Positions 12,206-23,812 of a stretch of 64,000 bases of DNA are shown in pieces. The notes under the pieces were generated by a model that saw nothing but the letters and a program-made list of their open reading frames with translations, searched no databases and was not told where the DNA came from. Positions within the stretch are counted from its first letter, which is position 1. Each line of letters opens with the position of its first letter. Both the position numbers and the translations under genes were made by a program. Origin of the DNA: Henckelia pumila (Eukaryota; Streptophyta; Magnoliopsida; Lamiales; Gesneriaceae); the NCBI RefSeq assembly GCF_033568475.1, contig NC_133123.1:7418501-7482500 (forward strand), read 5' to 3'.

Positions 12206-12350
12206 AGAGTGTTACACGTTAAGTAATACATTGCAATTGAAACTACATCATATTATCCTTCATGCATTTTTGAAAGATTATTTTCAAATAAAATACAAGG
12301 ATAATCATGTAATTTTAAGTGCAATGTGTAACTCAACGTATAACATTCTG
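12206..12350. mobile_element. MITE composed almost wholly of inverted repeats
   Basis: The left arm begins GAGTGTTACACGTTAAGTAA. Read on the minus strand from 12350, the right arm begins CAGAATGTTATACGTTGAGT. The two arms stay alignable for about 52 bp down to ATTATCCTT. Only about 40 bp of loop separates them. It sits some 480 bp upstream of the MED33 start codon. Confidence 0.7.
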
Positions 12351-12832
12351 TATATATATAGCATTAATCGTAATTTTTATTTGCTTTGTCACATTGACGT
12401 AAAATTTTAAAAAAATTATTACAATTTAGTATCGAAAAAAGTATCAAACTGACACTCTGCTTCGTCCAATATTTAGAACATTGGAGCTCTTTTCAAAAAA
12501 CCATTTAAGCTCAAGAATTAATTCCTAACACAGCGATAAACAAGAAACTAGAAGACAAGAAGATCTGCCTAATCTAAATACAACAGTAAACAAGGCAACC
12601 ACCATAAACCAACTGAACAAACGCAAATTGCTCAGTTTTTGTTATCTTTTTCCTTCGAAGTTTTCCTCTAAGGTTTCGGTTTTGCTTTCGCATTTGGGTC
12701 CAATCACATTGCATCAATCTTCAAGTTTCCCGGTTGTTTACCACAAAATATGCGTGTGCATATATGCACGCAATTTCTTATGGATCAAAACTCAACTCAA
12801 CGTGAAGGGATGAAAAAGCTTGTGATTTAGCG

Positions 12833-15800
12833 ATGGAAATGACGACCCGGTGGAACTGCAGCATATCGGACTCTGTTTTGGAGCTAACAAAGGTGGCGCA
12901 AGAAAATGGCGGGGACCCATTGTTATGGGCCGCGCAGGTTTCCTCAAATCTGACCTCTGTTGGAATCACTTTACCTTCTATTGAACTTGCTGACCTTCTA
13001 GTGTCCCACATTTTTTGGGAGAACAACGTGTCGACTGCATGGAAGATATTGGAAAAAGCTTTGGCGCTGAAGATTGTGCCTCCCTTATTTGTTCTTGGTC
13101 TCCTCTCAACAAGGTCCTCTTTTATATATTTCTTTCTCCGGGCACTTTCTTTTTAATCTTTTTTTTTTTTGTGTACTCTATTCCATGTGTTTGTTTGCAA
13201 AGTTTCAATCTTTACTGAAGGAGGTGTATCACATATATTCATTCACATTGAATTGTTTTATATGTTCTGATGTCTACTGATATCAGTGTTGTAAGTCTGT
13301 TCCGTTATTACATTTTGCCGCTTTTGGATGATTGATCTGTGATGGAGATTTCTGCAGCAACGCTTTCCTTACGATAAACTTTCTCGTTTACTGATGTATC
13401 ACGGGTTTCTACTAAGTGGTGGATCCCACGTGCAAATTGTTGATGACCATTTGAAGAAAATTTCCGAAGGCCAAGTTGCCAACACTACTATTGATGATGT
13501 GTTCAGGATCCCTGGTTGTTTTCGTAAATCTCGGCATTCATTGTGCATTTTGTTTTAGGAATCAGCTTTACTCCCTAATGCCATATCTTGAGTTTCCTTG
13601 AACAATCTTGTAACATCTAAGCCCGTTATGTTGATTATCTTGCCTTTATAGCAGTATAGAAATATTTCCAGGGGTGCCACAAATTTTCTTGTATTGAATA
13701 TGCTTTTCATTGACACAGAAGAATCATTTTGTCATTATTCTACGAGAATTCACTGTTGATTTATTTTCTTGTTTTGTTTTGCATATGCACACTTATATAG
13801 GAAAAAAAAATTGCTTGCAGTGTTCATAATACGAATAGTGAATGTAGATTTTCTCAGCCTAAGTTCCAATAATAATGTGTTTTTTTCAAAAGGAATAATA
13901 ATGTGTTTTTTTCATACTATATTGGTCACTATACTTACTGGATAGCGAGGTAGCTTTCTAATTTATCACCTGCATGTTTGAGCTGGATCCTCAAATGAAT
14001 TCGCTATGTGAAGGCTCTTTACTTTCCATGAGTTTGTACCCTGAATGTGAAAGCTCATTACTTTCGTTGTATCTTAATCGGTGAACAGGGCAGTTTCTTG
14101 TCGGCGGTCCTGTCCAGCAGCATTCAGGCTTTATCTGGAACTCCTTAAGTTACATGCTTTCTCACTGAAGGAAAACACAGATTTGCCGAACCATCAGAAG
14201 TGAGTACATGATGTTTGATAGCACTGTCTTGTTTTTCGTTTCCTATGTACTTAGATTTCAACCAATCACATGAATCAGTAATTCTTAGGTTTAAGAAGAG
14301 ATGACATGATTTCTATTGTAATTTTCATCCACGATATCTATTTATCCTTAAATCTCTGTGCTTGCCAGACGAGTACCTTTCTGGCTTAGATGACATTTGT
14401 AGGCAAATGTACAACTGATTTGTGTATGTACCTCTTCTATATAACAAACTGGAACATGTTTTATTTTGAATCCTCATATTCACTTGTCTTGTTCATTTTT
14501 TGTTGTTTTACAATTCCTCTTGAATAGTGAGTAAGCTTGCTAAAGTATGACAATTATGAAGCAAAAGAGTCAACTTACAGCTACTTAGTAAGGAAATAAG
14601 TTTGCAAACAGTCCCCATCAGAATTGCTCTCCCACATACCAATATTACTGCCTTTGACCACAAAGCATTATAATGAAGATTTTCCTTGTAATATTTGTCT
14701 GTTTGAAAACATCGAGTCACGCGTTATGCTTTTCTTTTCATGGCACAAAAGTTTGACTTAAGTTGAAACTATAAAATTGCTACCATGTTGTTTGGTCATT
14801 CATTTTGTTTCCATGTAATTTCTACTTGTTCCATATATTTGAGATGTGATCCGAGTTTCTGAGGTATTTGCTGCCCAATTCTAATATGCAGGACCATGAA
14901 TTCGTTAGACGAAATACTTCATTTTTCCAAGATATTTGGCATGCAAACAAATGAATCTGGAAGTCTCTTGGTTCTATATGTTTTTTCCCTTGTCTGGCAG
15001 TTGGTTGACACTGCACTCGATGATGAAGGATTACTGGAACTAACACCAGAGAACAACTCTAGATGGCCAGTTAAACCTCAAGATATGGATTTAGATGTCG
15101 ATAATATGCATGATGAGATAAGGAAAGAACATAGACAGAGATTACAAGCTATTAATTCCATCATGGTCATTGAGCTGATTGGACAGTTCCTGCAAAACAA
15201 GGCAACTTCCAGGATACTTTACTTGGCACGCCAAAACATGTCAGGACTTTAGTGCTTATAAAACTTCATTTCCAAATTTGTGTGCTTGGAGTGGTTCATT
15301 TTTTGTAGTGTGCCTGAGTTGAAGTAACTTGATTTGAGTTTATAACTTTGCCCCTATCACATCAACTGTATATTCAAGTAGTTTAACTCAGCATCAAAGT
15401 GTCTCATTTGGAGTTTGATACATCAATTGAAAATAAATTATATAAAATCACTACAACCAATTGTAGGGACTATACTGATAGACCTTGACATTGAGCGTCT
15501 TTTTCTTTTTCCTTTTTAATGTACACGACTGTCATTTTATTGTGTCCATACTCTAGTTATTAGATTTATTTGGGAAAATGTTTGAATAATCTGTCTCTGT
15601 CAGGTTCAAACATTGGGAAAGCTTTACCCAGCGAGTGCAGCTGCTTGTAGCAAATTCATCAGCTTTGAGAAATTTGAAATCCAGTACAGTGGAGGTTCTT
15701 CTGCTGTTAATATCAGATACTAACAAAACTATGTCTCAACATTTTCAAGTACGTTCATTTCTTCAGTCTCACTCCATGGTGCAATCCAGGCCTCTGGCTG

Positions 15801-18800
15801 CTTTTGCTGGTCTCTCTCTTGGTATTAGTCGGTCTGGACTTTGGCTACCTCTGGATCTATTCTTTGAAGATGCAATGGATGGTTCAGGAGTTAATGCAAC
15901 AAGTGCCATAGAAATCATTACTGGTAAAGTCATTGTCCATTGATCTTAATTTTTTCAGTTCCAAGTACATTAAAAGATTTCTGTAGAGTTTTTGTAATTT
16001 GGTATTCACTTTTTCAGGTTTAGTTAAGTCCCTTCAAGCAATTAATGCCACCACGTGGCATGAAATATTTCTTGGACTTTGGATGGTCGCCCTACGCCTT
16101 GTACAGAGGGTAAGGAATAAATCACTTGGACTTTGACAGTTTAGCTTACATTTTTGGGGAATGTTTTCAAGTAAACCTTTTAGATGATGTTTTGAAGTCA
16201 GTGACATTTGTAACATATGTTAGATAAGGTACTTGCTTATGATTGGACACTTTTTTAGCTTGTTCTCTTTGCAATCCAAAGAAATTACATGGAATACACC
16301 ATCATGCTGACTAGGGGATGTCTTGATACAGTGTGTGTAATCTGCTGGTAGTGAACTTTAGATGTTCTCATGTGATTCTTGAACATTTTTGTTGTTGGCT
16401 TGTTGCTGATTGAGTTGGAGTTTAACTTTTAGGAGAGGGATCCCATTGAAGGACCTGTACCCCGACTGAACACTCGCTTGTGCATGTTATTGTCTGTGAC
16501 AACACTTGTGGTTGCTGATCTTGTCGAGGAAGAGGAAAGTGTGGCAAAAAATGAATCAAATAGTGCTCTGGGCAGGAAACAACAAGTTTCTGGGAAGCGT
16601 ACGGATTTGGTATTAGGTCTACAGAACCTACATGATTATCAGAGCTTGTTGGCCCCGCCCGAGTCGGTCATTCCTGCTGCCAATCAGGCTGCTGCTAAAG
16701 CAATGATGTTTGTATCAGGCACCAATGCTGGAACTGCATATCATGAATGCATCACCTCATCGGACATGCCGATTAACTGTTGTGAGTTTTTTTTAATCTT
16801 TTTAGAATCAAGGCCTTCGATGTGGCTTATGTCCTTTGAGGATGTGCATTGTTCAGAATGGTTATCAAAATTGAGTAATTATTACTTATTTAGCAGTTGG
16901 CAACCAACTAATTAGCTTACCACTGAGCAGTTGGTTTCTCTAAATTTTTTATGTTGTGGTACTGATTTGTCCAAGTTCTATCCTGCAGCTGGTAGCTTAT
17001 ATCATTTAATTGTTGAGGCTTGCATAGCCAGAAATCTTTTGGACACTTCGGCTTATTTCTGGCCGGGCTATGTAGATGTGCACATCAACCAACTACCACA
17101 TACTATTCCCACTCAGATGACTGGTTGGTCGGCATTTATGAAAGGGGCTGCTCTCACCCCAGTGATGATCAATGCTTTAGTCTCATCTCCTGCTTCAAGG
17201 TATTTGTATCAAAGTATAATAATTCAAAATGTTATTCACTTCTGCTGAAAAGTTGTGTTTTCGATGCAATATCTAACGAACATAAGTTTGAAGGCAAACC
17301 CTGTCTCTGACAGCCTTATTTAGGATCAATATGCTAAATATTACTCAGTAACTTATTTATCCAAGAGAAAAGCGACTGAATACTAGCTCATGGATATGGT
17401 GGAAGCTTTGCAGAAATTAATAAAGTCTTCGAGATTGCGGTTAAAGGATCCACCGATGAAAGGATAGCTGCTGCTAGCATTCTTTGTGGGGCATCCTTGA
17501 GTCATGGATGGAATGTTCAGGTATTTAGGCTTTTGTTATTCATATTTTTATCTTAACTTCCAAACATGCTAACAGCTGATACCCATTACGTGCAGGAACA
17601 CACTGTTTACTTTATTACCAAACTGCTTTCTCCACCAGTCCCTGTCAACCATTGTGGGAATGAAAGCTATTTGATAGACCATGCTCCCATGCTCAATGTT
17701 CTCCTTGTGGGAATAGCCCCGGTTGACTGTGTCCAGATTTTTTCTCTCCATGGATTGGTGTGTTTACTCACACATAGTTAAAAGTTTCTCCCATAAGCAT
17801 GATAAAATTGTTTCATTGCTATGCTTAGTTTTTGAAAATAAATGTCAAATTGTCAATGATTTCTTCTGGTGGAAATATTATGACCCATGCATGTTACTTA
17901 TATAAAATCAGGAACAAATGTTCAAATATGTACCAGTGATGTGATGTATGTGCAAGCATAAATATTCTTATTTGAAGCCTTCCTTTTTAGCAGGAACTTC
18001 AGATTATCATTTCTCAATACTATTAATATTATTGTATATGATAATGAGCTAGAATTAGAATCGATGAAACCTTAGCTAAAATATTTACTTCTGTCAGGTG
18101 CCAGAGCTTGCTGGTTCATTGATGACGATATGTGAGGTTTTTGGCTCATGCGTGCCTGATATCTCCTGGACCATGATCACAGGAGAAGAAATATCTGTTC
18201 ATGCTGTATTTTCAAATGCATTTGCTCTTCTTCTAAAGTTATGGAGATTTAATCACCCTCCTATCGAGTATGGTGTTGGAGATGTGCCTCCGGTAGGATC
18301 CCAACTCACCCCTGAATACCTTTTATTGGTGCGGAATTCTTACCTAGTATCATCAGGAAACTCACTCAAGGATCCAAATCGAAGGAGACTTGCACAAGTT
18401 GCCAGTTCTACATCCTCCAAACCCATATTTGTCGACTCATTTCCCAAACTTAAAGTGTGGTATAGGCAACATCTGGCCTGTATAGCTTCTCCTCTCACCG
18501 GTCTAGTCAATGGCACACCAGTGCACTGTACTGTTGATACACTACTAAACATGGTGTATAAAAAAATCAGTGCAAGAAACCAGTCTGTGAATACTGCGAC
18601 ATCTGGAAGTAGTAGTTCCTGTGGGACTGGGAGTGAAGATGTTTATCTGAGGCCTAAAATACCGGCTTGGGATATCCTTGAAGCTGTCCCTTTTGTGGCA
18701 GATGCCGCTCTAACTGCATGTGCTCATGGAATATTGTCTCCCCGTGAATTATGCACGGGTCTGTCTCCCATCCCCATAAACTTCCGTGTTCTTACTCTTA

Positions 18801-20312
18801 TCTAATAATTTTTTAGTGACATCTTGCTTATATTTCACCTCACCTGATGCTGGTTGCACGGCAGGGCTGAAAGATTTGGCAGATTATCTTCCTGCCACTT
18901 TGGCCACTATTGTAAGTTACTTCTCTGCTGAAGTGACCCGAGGTGTTTGGAAGTCAGTTTTCATGAATGGAACAGATTGGCCGAGTCCAGCAGCAAATTT
19001 CTCCAATGTTGAGGAACAGATAAAGAAAATACTAGCTGCCACTGGTGTTGATATCCCCAGTCTTGCTGCAGGTTTGCTTTTATTATGATCGGCCTCTCTT
19101 AAAATACCAAAATTTTGTGTATACTACGAATTTCGAAACATATGGTCTGAGTTTTGTTTTGTTATTTCTCATCCTACAATAACTCGCTACACTTATAAAG
19201 GAGGAAGTTCACCGGCTGCACTTCCATTGCCTTTAGCAGCATTTGTGAGCCTAACCATAACCTATAAGCTTGATAAAGCCTCACAGCGTTTCCTGAATCT
19301 TGCTGGTCCGGCTTTGGAGCACCTTGCTGCTGGCTGTCCTTGGCCATGCATGCCAATAGTTGCTTCTTTATGGACCCAAAAAGCTAAGCGTTGGAGTGAT
19401 TTCCTAGTATTTTCTGCCTCACGTACTGTTTTCCTTCATAGCAATGATGCCGTCGTTCAGCTACTTAGAAGCTGCTTCAGTGCCACGCTTGGTTTGAACA
19501 GTAGCTGCATTTCAAATAATGGTGGCATCGGATCACTACTGGGTCATGGATTTGGATCTCATTTTAGTGGTGGAATATCTCCAGTTGCTCCAGGGATTCT
19601 ATATTTACGAGTTTACCGTTCAATTAGAGACATCATGTTTTTAAGAGACAACATAGTTTCACTGCTGATGCGAACTGTGGAAGACATAGCCAATGGCATC
19701 TCGAGTGAGAGTTCTGAGAGGCTGAAAAAGCCAAATGGATTGAAATATGGGCATGCCTCACTTGCTGCATCCATAACCAGGGTTAAACTCGCAGCTTCGC
19801 TGGGTGCTTCCATAATGTTCTTAACCGGTGGGCTGGGGCTCGTGCAGTCATTATTTAAAGAAACTCTCCCTTCTTGGTTTATGTCTATTCATCGGACCAA
19901 GCAAGAGTGCAATGGAAGTGGAATGCTTCCAATGCTGAGGGGGTATGCATTGGCATACTTGGCAGTACTTTGTGGAGCATTTACTTGGGGTGTCGCCTCA
20001 TCATCTTCGGCTTCAAAGAGGCGACCTAACATTATTAGAAATCACATGGAATTCCTGGCCAGTGCTCTAGATGGAAAGATTTCACTTGGCTGTGATCCGG
20101 CTACTTGGCATGCTTATGTGTCTGGTTTCATGAGCTTGATGGTGAGATGCACACCAACCTGGATACTCGAGGTGAACGTCGAGTTGTTGAAGAGACTTAG
20201 CAAGGGATTGAGACGATGGAGCGAGGAGGAACTTGCTCTTGCTTTGTTAGGTGTTGGTGGGGCGAGTACCATGGGCTCTGCTGCTGAACTGATGATAGAA
20301 ACTGAAATATAG
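12833..20312 (+). CDS. MED33: Mediator complex subunit 33 (REF4/RFR1 type), 12 exons, 1322 aa
   Basis: Encodes the plant-specific Mediator tail subunit MED33 (also called MED5), a nuclear co-regulator of RNA polymerase II. In Arabidopsis the REF4/RFR1 proteins restrain phenylpropanoid biosynthesis. Exons: 12833-13113, 14089-14199, 14892-15239, 15604-15923, 16018-16109, 16433-16781, 16989-17199, 17406-17520, 17596-17757, 18098-18758, 18865-19071 and 19201-20312. They sum to 3969 bp with stop, all frames join, and all introns are GT-AG. The family opening is present (VLELTKVAQENGGDPLLWA), as are LLSPP...VLLVGI.PVDCVQIFSLHG, the GDVPPVGSQLTPEYLLLVRN block and the EVTRGVWKSVFMNGTDWPSP block near residues 900-980. 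Family proteins are about 1300 aa, so it is full length. Start: an alternative Met two codons on (12839) would give nearly the same protein. No membrane segment or signal peptide is expected or seen. Confidence 0.95.
13350..13557 (+). other. unexplained open segment inside MED33 intron 1
   Basis: The first MED33 intron (13114-14088) contains a TTTCTGCAG acceptor-like site at about 13361. After it comes a frame of 62 codons open to TAG at 13555-13557. The composition looks coding (RFPYDKLSRLLMYHGFLL, HVQIVDDHLKKISEGQ) and unlike the AT-rich intron around it. It does not fit the MED33 frame: joined to exon 1 it would stop within 12 codons. I do not recognise the product. It may be a captured exon or an alternative cassette that triggers mRNA decay. 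Confidence 0.4.
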
Positions 20313-21386
20313 CTTTGTATGATAAAATCTGAGATTTTGTCGGCTATGTATGCAGCAATATATTGTCCTTGTTTTCTAGGATATATGTTTTTTAAAAATG
20401 ATAATTTCATTATTCAAAGTTCAAGTAATCTTTGTCATAAAACCAGGGGCGTAGTTAGAAAAAATTTTCACCATAAAATGTATCACATTTCTCATTGACA
20501 ATATATTGTCATATTAGAGTACGCATTGCCAGATCTAGTTGAACATAACTAGGCAAGATCTAGTTGAACATAACTACTAACATTAATATCAATATACTGG
20601 TTGGACGAACTGGACGATAGAGTCGGATGCTCTAGCTGCTCATGTGAAAGCTGTTTACAAGGAGGAACCATTCTCGATGGAGGAACCTGTTGCCAGGCAC
20701 ATTAGATTACTTAATTTGTTCTCACAATCACAGAAGATGGGTGCAACACAGTCCAAGAACATCAAACAGAGTGGCAGACTTTCTAGCTTGATTCTGTTTA
20801 TTATCTGGGATATAGCAGCCTACATGATTTGTAGTTGTTTAAATGGTAAAAAGATCGACACATGACTAGGATTTTGTTTGGACATGAACTTTAAAACTTT
20901 TTAAGTGTGCAAATCATTAAAAAAAAAAATTTGCCGCGACCACCGAACTATCGATCAGAATCCTCGAGGAATTTTGTCATTGCATGTATGGTACTTAGAT
21001 CCATGTATGCAACATAATGGGATAGTTAACATGTGAAAAGTCTGACAATATTTTATTTTAGAAGCATTAATTAGTGATTCGATATAAATATACTAATTAA
21101 AAATGTAGTTATATATGGATGATCTTATAATTAATTCCTGATCGAAATAATTGTTTGTTTATATGAAGGTATATCATATGAGCGAAGACTTGGAAATTTA
21201 ATATAGAATTGTGAATATATATAGTTTGATAATTTACAAGTAAAAAAAAAAATTAACATGAAATCGTTTAATTGAGACATGCACGAAACTATTAATAAAT
21301 TGGAAAACTAATGTACATCTTTGTATCTAATGCATGCTAGGGATCATTCCTACATCCTTTTGTATCAAATTCATTGAATACAATAG
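20313..21386. other. spacer between MED33 and the NAC gene
   Basis: At 20444 the sequence CAGGGGCGTAGTTAG looks like a single end of a CAGGGGCG-type hAT element, related to the one at 44642, but no partner end is clear. 'gatctagttgaacataacta' is repeated directly at about 20532 and 20557. The 73-codon frame at 20644-20865 has no recognisable homology and no gene context. Confidence 0.4.
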
Positions 21387-22356
21387 TTACGATATATCGA
21401 GCTGGTACTCCATAATAGCATCATTCCATATCGTGAGCGGCTGCTGTGTTATCGGAAAATGTTGGTAATCTGTAATATTATCATTCAGCAGTAATTGCAC
21501 TTGACTTTCATTATCATCTTCATGTCCGGAACAACGCAGCGCCGGTTTCCTGTCATAGATGTGGCACAGAACGCAGTCGTCTAGCTGCAAAAGTCGCGAA
21601 CAAACAATATGTTGGTAATTGGTATCATGTACACCAAACAAAAAAACAAAAAAAACATGTAACGTGAAACACTATATATAACAAAATTAGATTCAATATT
21701 ATTGAATATTTGAGAATTGGTACTTACGTGCATGTTTTCGTTAGCCGGCCGTGTGGGAGGACGGTTGAGCGTGTATTCGTGCATGATCCAATTAGTATTG
21801 TGTCCTTTACGGGCATTCCCATGATAAAAAAACTAAAGTCTTCTTGAATCCAACACAAACTTTTTTGTGATATATCTTTTTATCAGCCACCGTCGCCTTC
21901 CAATATCCGTCGCCCGCCGCTCGGTTCGGTCGACTCCCGTTTAAATACTTGCGCTCTCTCCCGGTAAAGAAATACCATTCATAATCTCTACCCAAAGTCG
22001 GATACATCGCTGTAAGGTAACGTAAACAATATCAAACCATACATGCATATGAGATATATACCATACATTAATATCGCAATACGTGCGTAAATTATAACAT
22101 ATACAAAATTAAACAAAGAGTACGTACGTATCGGTAACTCCCACGGATTAAATTTGTAAACGTTGACGTCGAATATACAGACGTTGGCGCCGACGGGCTG
22201 GTTCTCCGTCCTCTTCTTCAGGTAATGGGCAACGGGCTGTTCGTCCGTCGGTTTGAAACGAAACCCCGGCGGATACAATATAGGTCGAACGGGATTCGAA
22301 GCTTGTTCCGGATTACACCGGTTGGTGGGCACGATACACCAGTGGTTGGCCTCCAT
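21387..22356 (-). pseudogene. NAC-domain transcription factor, three exons, one-base frameshift
   Basis: A NAC transcription factor gene, nuclear DNA-binding by family. Exon 1 (22356-22128) carries subdomains A and [14 protein letters not shown] at about residue 28, then HYLKKR and [10 protein letters not shown]. Exon 2 (22009-21728) carries C and [36 protein letters not shown]. Exon 3 (21584-21387) opens with the E motif LDDCVLCHIYDRK and encodes a short tail of about 50 aa. Splice sites and phases fit a 235-aa product. However, the run of seven A on the plus strand at 21826-21832 is one base too long: after VGFKKTLVF the frame leaves the NAC domain and stops within six codons. Family members read YLGNAR/YHGNAR there. 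The break may be a real recent mutation or a homopolymer error; everything else is intact. Subdomain A has DEQPVAHYL where DEELV is usual. Confidence 0.85.
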
Positions 22357-22843
22357 GAGAACTTGGATTTTGAATATTGTATGAGGATGTTGAATACTTG
22401 ATACCGATCTTGGTTTCTGTTTTATTTTTATGATAATTGGGTTTGTGAAGTTTATATATATAGTTAATAAACAAAGTTGGCGGGGATTTCCGGTTGGGGA
22501 AGGTCTCTTGCGTATCAGTTTTCTAGTAGAGTTACTAATTAGAAATCTAACCAAATCGGATAAATATTTCAAATTTCAAATTTCAAAATGTTGATGTATG
22601 ATATTTTTATTCCCGTGCGCTTCAATAAATCAATTATAGTCATGTAACTATGTATTTTTTGTTTTTGTTTTTGTTTTTATATCAATTTTAGTCTTTTGCA
22701 TGAAAAATAAATCTAATTAAATGGATAATATTGTTGTTAAAATTTATAGCTACATTGTAAAACACATTGTTAAAATATCTTTGTAACTAATATGATCCAT
22801 AATTATAAATAGATTGTGCGTACTCACGTATATTAATTACGCG

Positions 22844-22875
22844 CACTCACGTGCATCGCACGTGCCTGTTACTAG
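22844..22875 (+). mobile_element. Helitron-like 3' terminus
   Basis: A perfect 7-bp stem with 3-base loop (CACGTGC ATC GCACGTG, 22848-22864) is followed 7 bases later by CTAG and then T. This is a strong Helitron end signature. The matching 5' TC end, somewhere in the AT-rich 22.38-22.84 kb, could not be fixed. Confidence 0.5.
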
Positions 22876-22939
22876 TAATTTAAAAGGTTATAATTATATT
22901 ATTATCCATCAACGATAGCTTTTGATAATAACATTTTAA

Positions 22940-23800
22940 TTAAATTTTACGGTTTGTATTAGATTTTATATCATAAGATCGATTCTCATTTCGTGCAACA
23001 ATGATCAAAACGAGATATATGGGTGGTTGAAGAAATTCCACACAGGCTAACCTGCTGAATGCTAGAAAACTAGTAAAAATGAAGACAAAACTAACTAATA
23101 TACCAAACACTAAAACGCATTGGTAAACATGTAATTTAATGTTCAAGAAAATCCTATCATTATCAATAGCCGGGTCCAATCCATCGAACATCTTCACATT
23201 CCTAACACACCAAATATGATAGATGGTAGCAGAGAAAGCCAGCTTCGTAGCCTTTAAGACTAATTCTCGAATTCCCTCGAAAATTTTTCTTGTACCATTT
23301 GAGGGCACAACATAAGGTCGTGACAGAAACAGATAACTGAACTGACACTCGAAGAATAGGTGATCCAGGCGATCCAAGCCTGAGAAACTATGGCTAGATC
23401 TCTTGTCCATGAGAAAAGTTGGAGGCTCTCGTGTAGATAGTAGTCCTCGGGCGCCCAACAAAAGTATGCTTTGGTAACAGATAGGATCTCCAAACAACCG
23501 AGGCATTGGGAACCGGCTGTCTATTCGGTCGAAAAAACTGAAATGTTCTGCTGGCTCCCAAAGTTCTCTGACCAGACCAAGAATCCAGACGAGCAGCAGC
23601 GAGTAAGGGAGTGTCAGCAGCGGCAAGGAGCTCATCCCTGCTCTGGAGAATACGTTTGATGAACAAAGAGTCCGTATGCTTCGCTGTCCAAGGCCACAAG
23701 TCCACCCAAGAGAGAGAGATATGGTGAACCCACAGCTGATATGCTCTGCTGGCTCTCAAAGTACTATGGCATATTAATAGAATCGGTCTTTACGAAAGCA
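22940..23800 (-). pseudogene. LINE retrotransposon 3' fragment (reverse-transcriptase zinc-binding domain)
   Basis: Contains the end of a plant LINE ORF2. A zf-RVT-like segment is visible as WVDLWPWTAKHTDS, then LDRLDHLFFECQFSYLF and LAFSATIYHIWCVRNVKMF, the usual final stretch of these polyproteins. The homology jumps between three minus-strand frames (23759-23394, 23493-23260, 23635-22940), so frameshifts are present. Only the last part of the element is left, as expected from 5' truncation on insertion. Its high-coordinate edge lies against the stop codon of the MEF18-type gene, meaning it landed in, or forms, that gene's 3' UTR. Confidence 0.75.
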
Positions 23801-23812
23801 TAAGCCAGTATG

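Noticed and set aside
20644-20865. 73-codon frame downstream of MED33
   Set aside because: No homology recognised, no promoter or splice context; probably chance or transposon-derived.
23471-23659. Plus-strand open frame over the LINE fragment
   Set aside because: It is antisense to the recognisable reverse-transcriptase zinc-binding region; a by-product.
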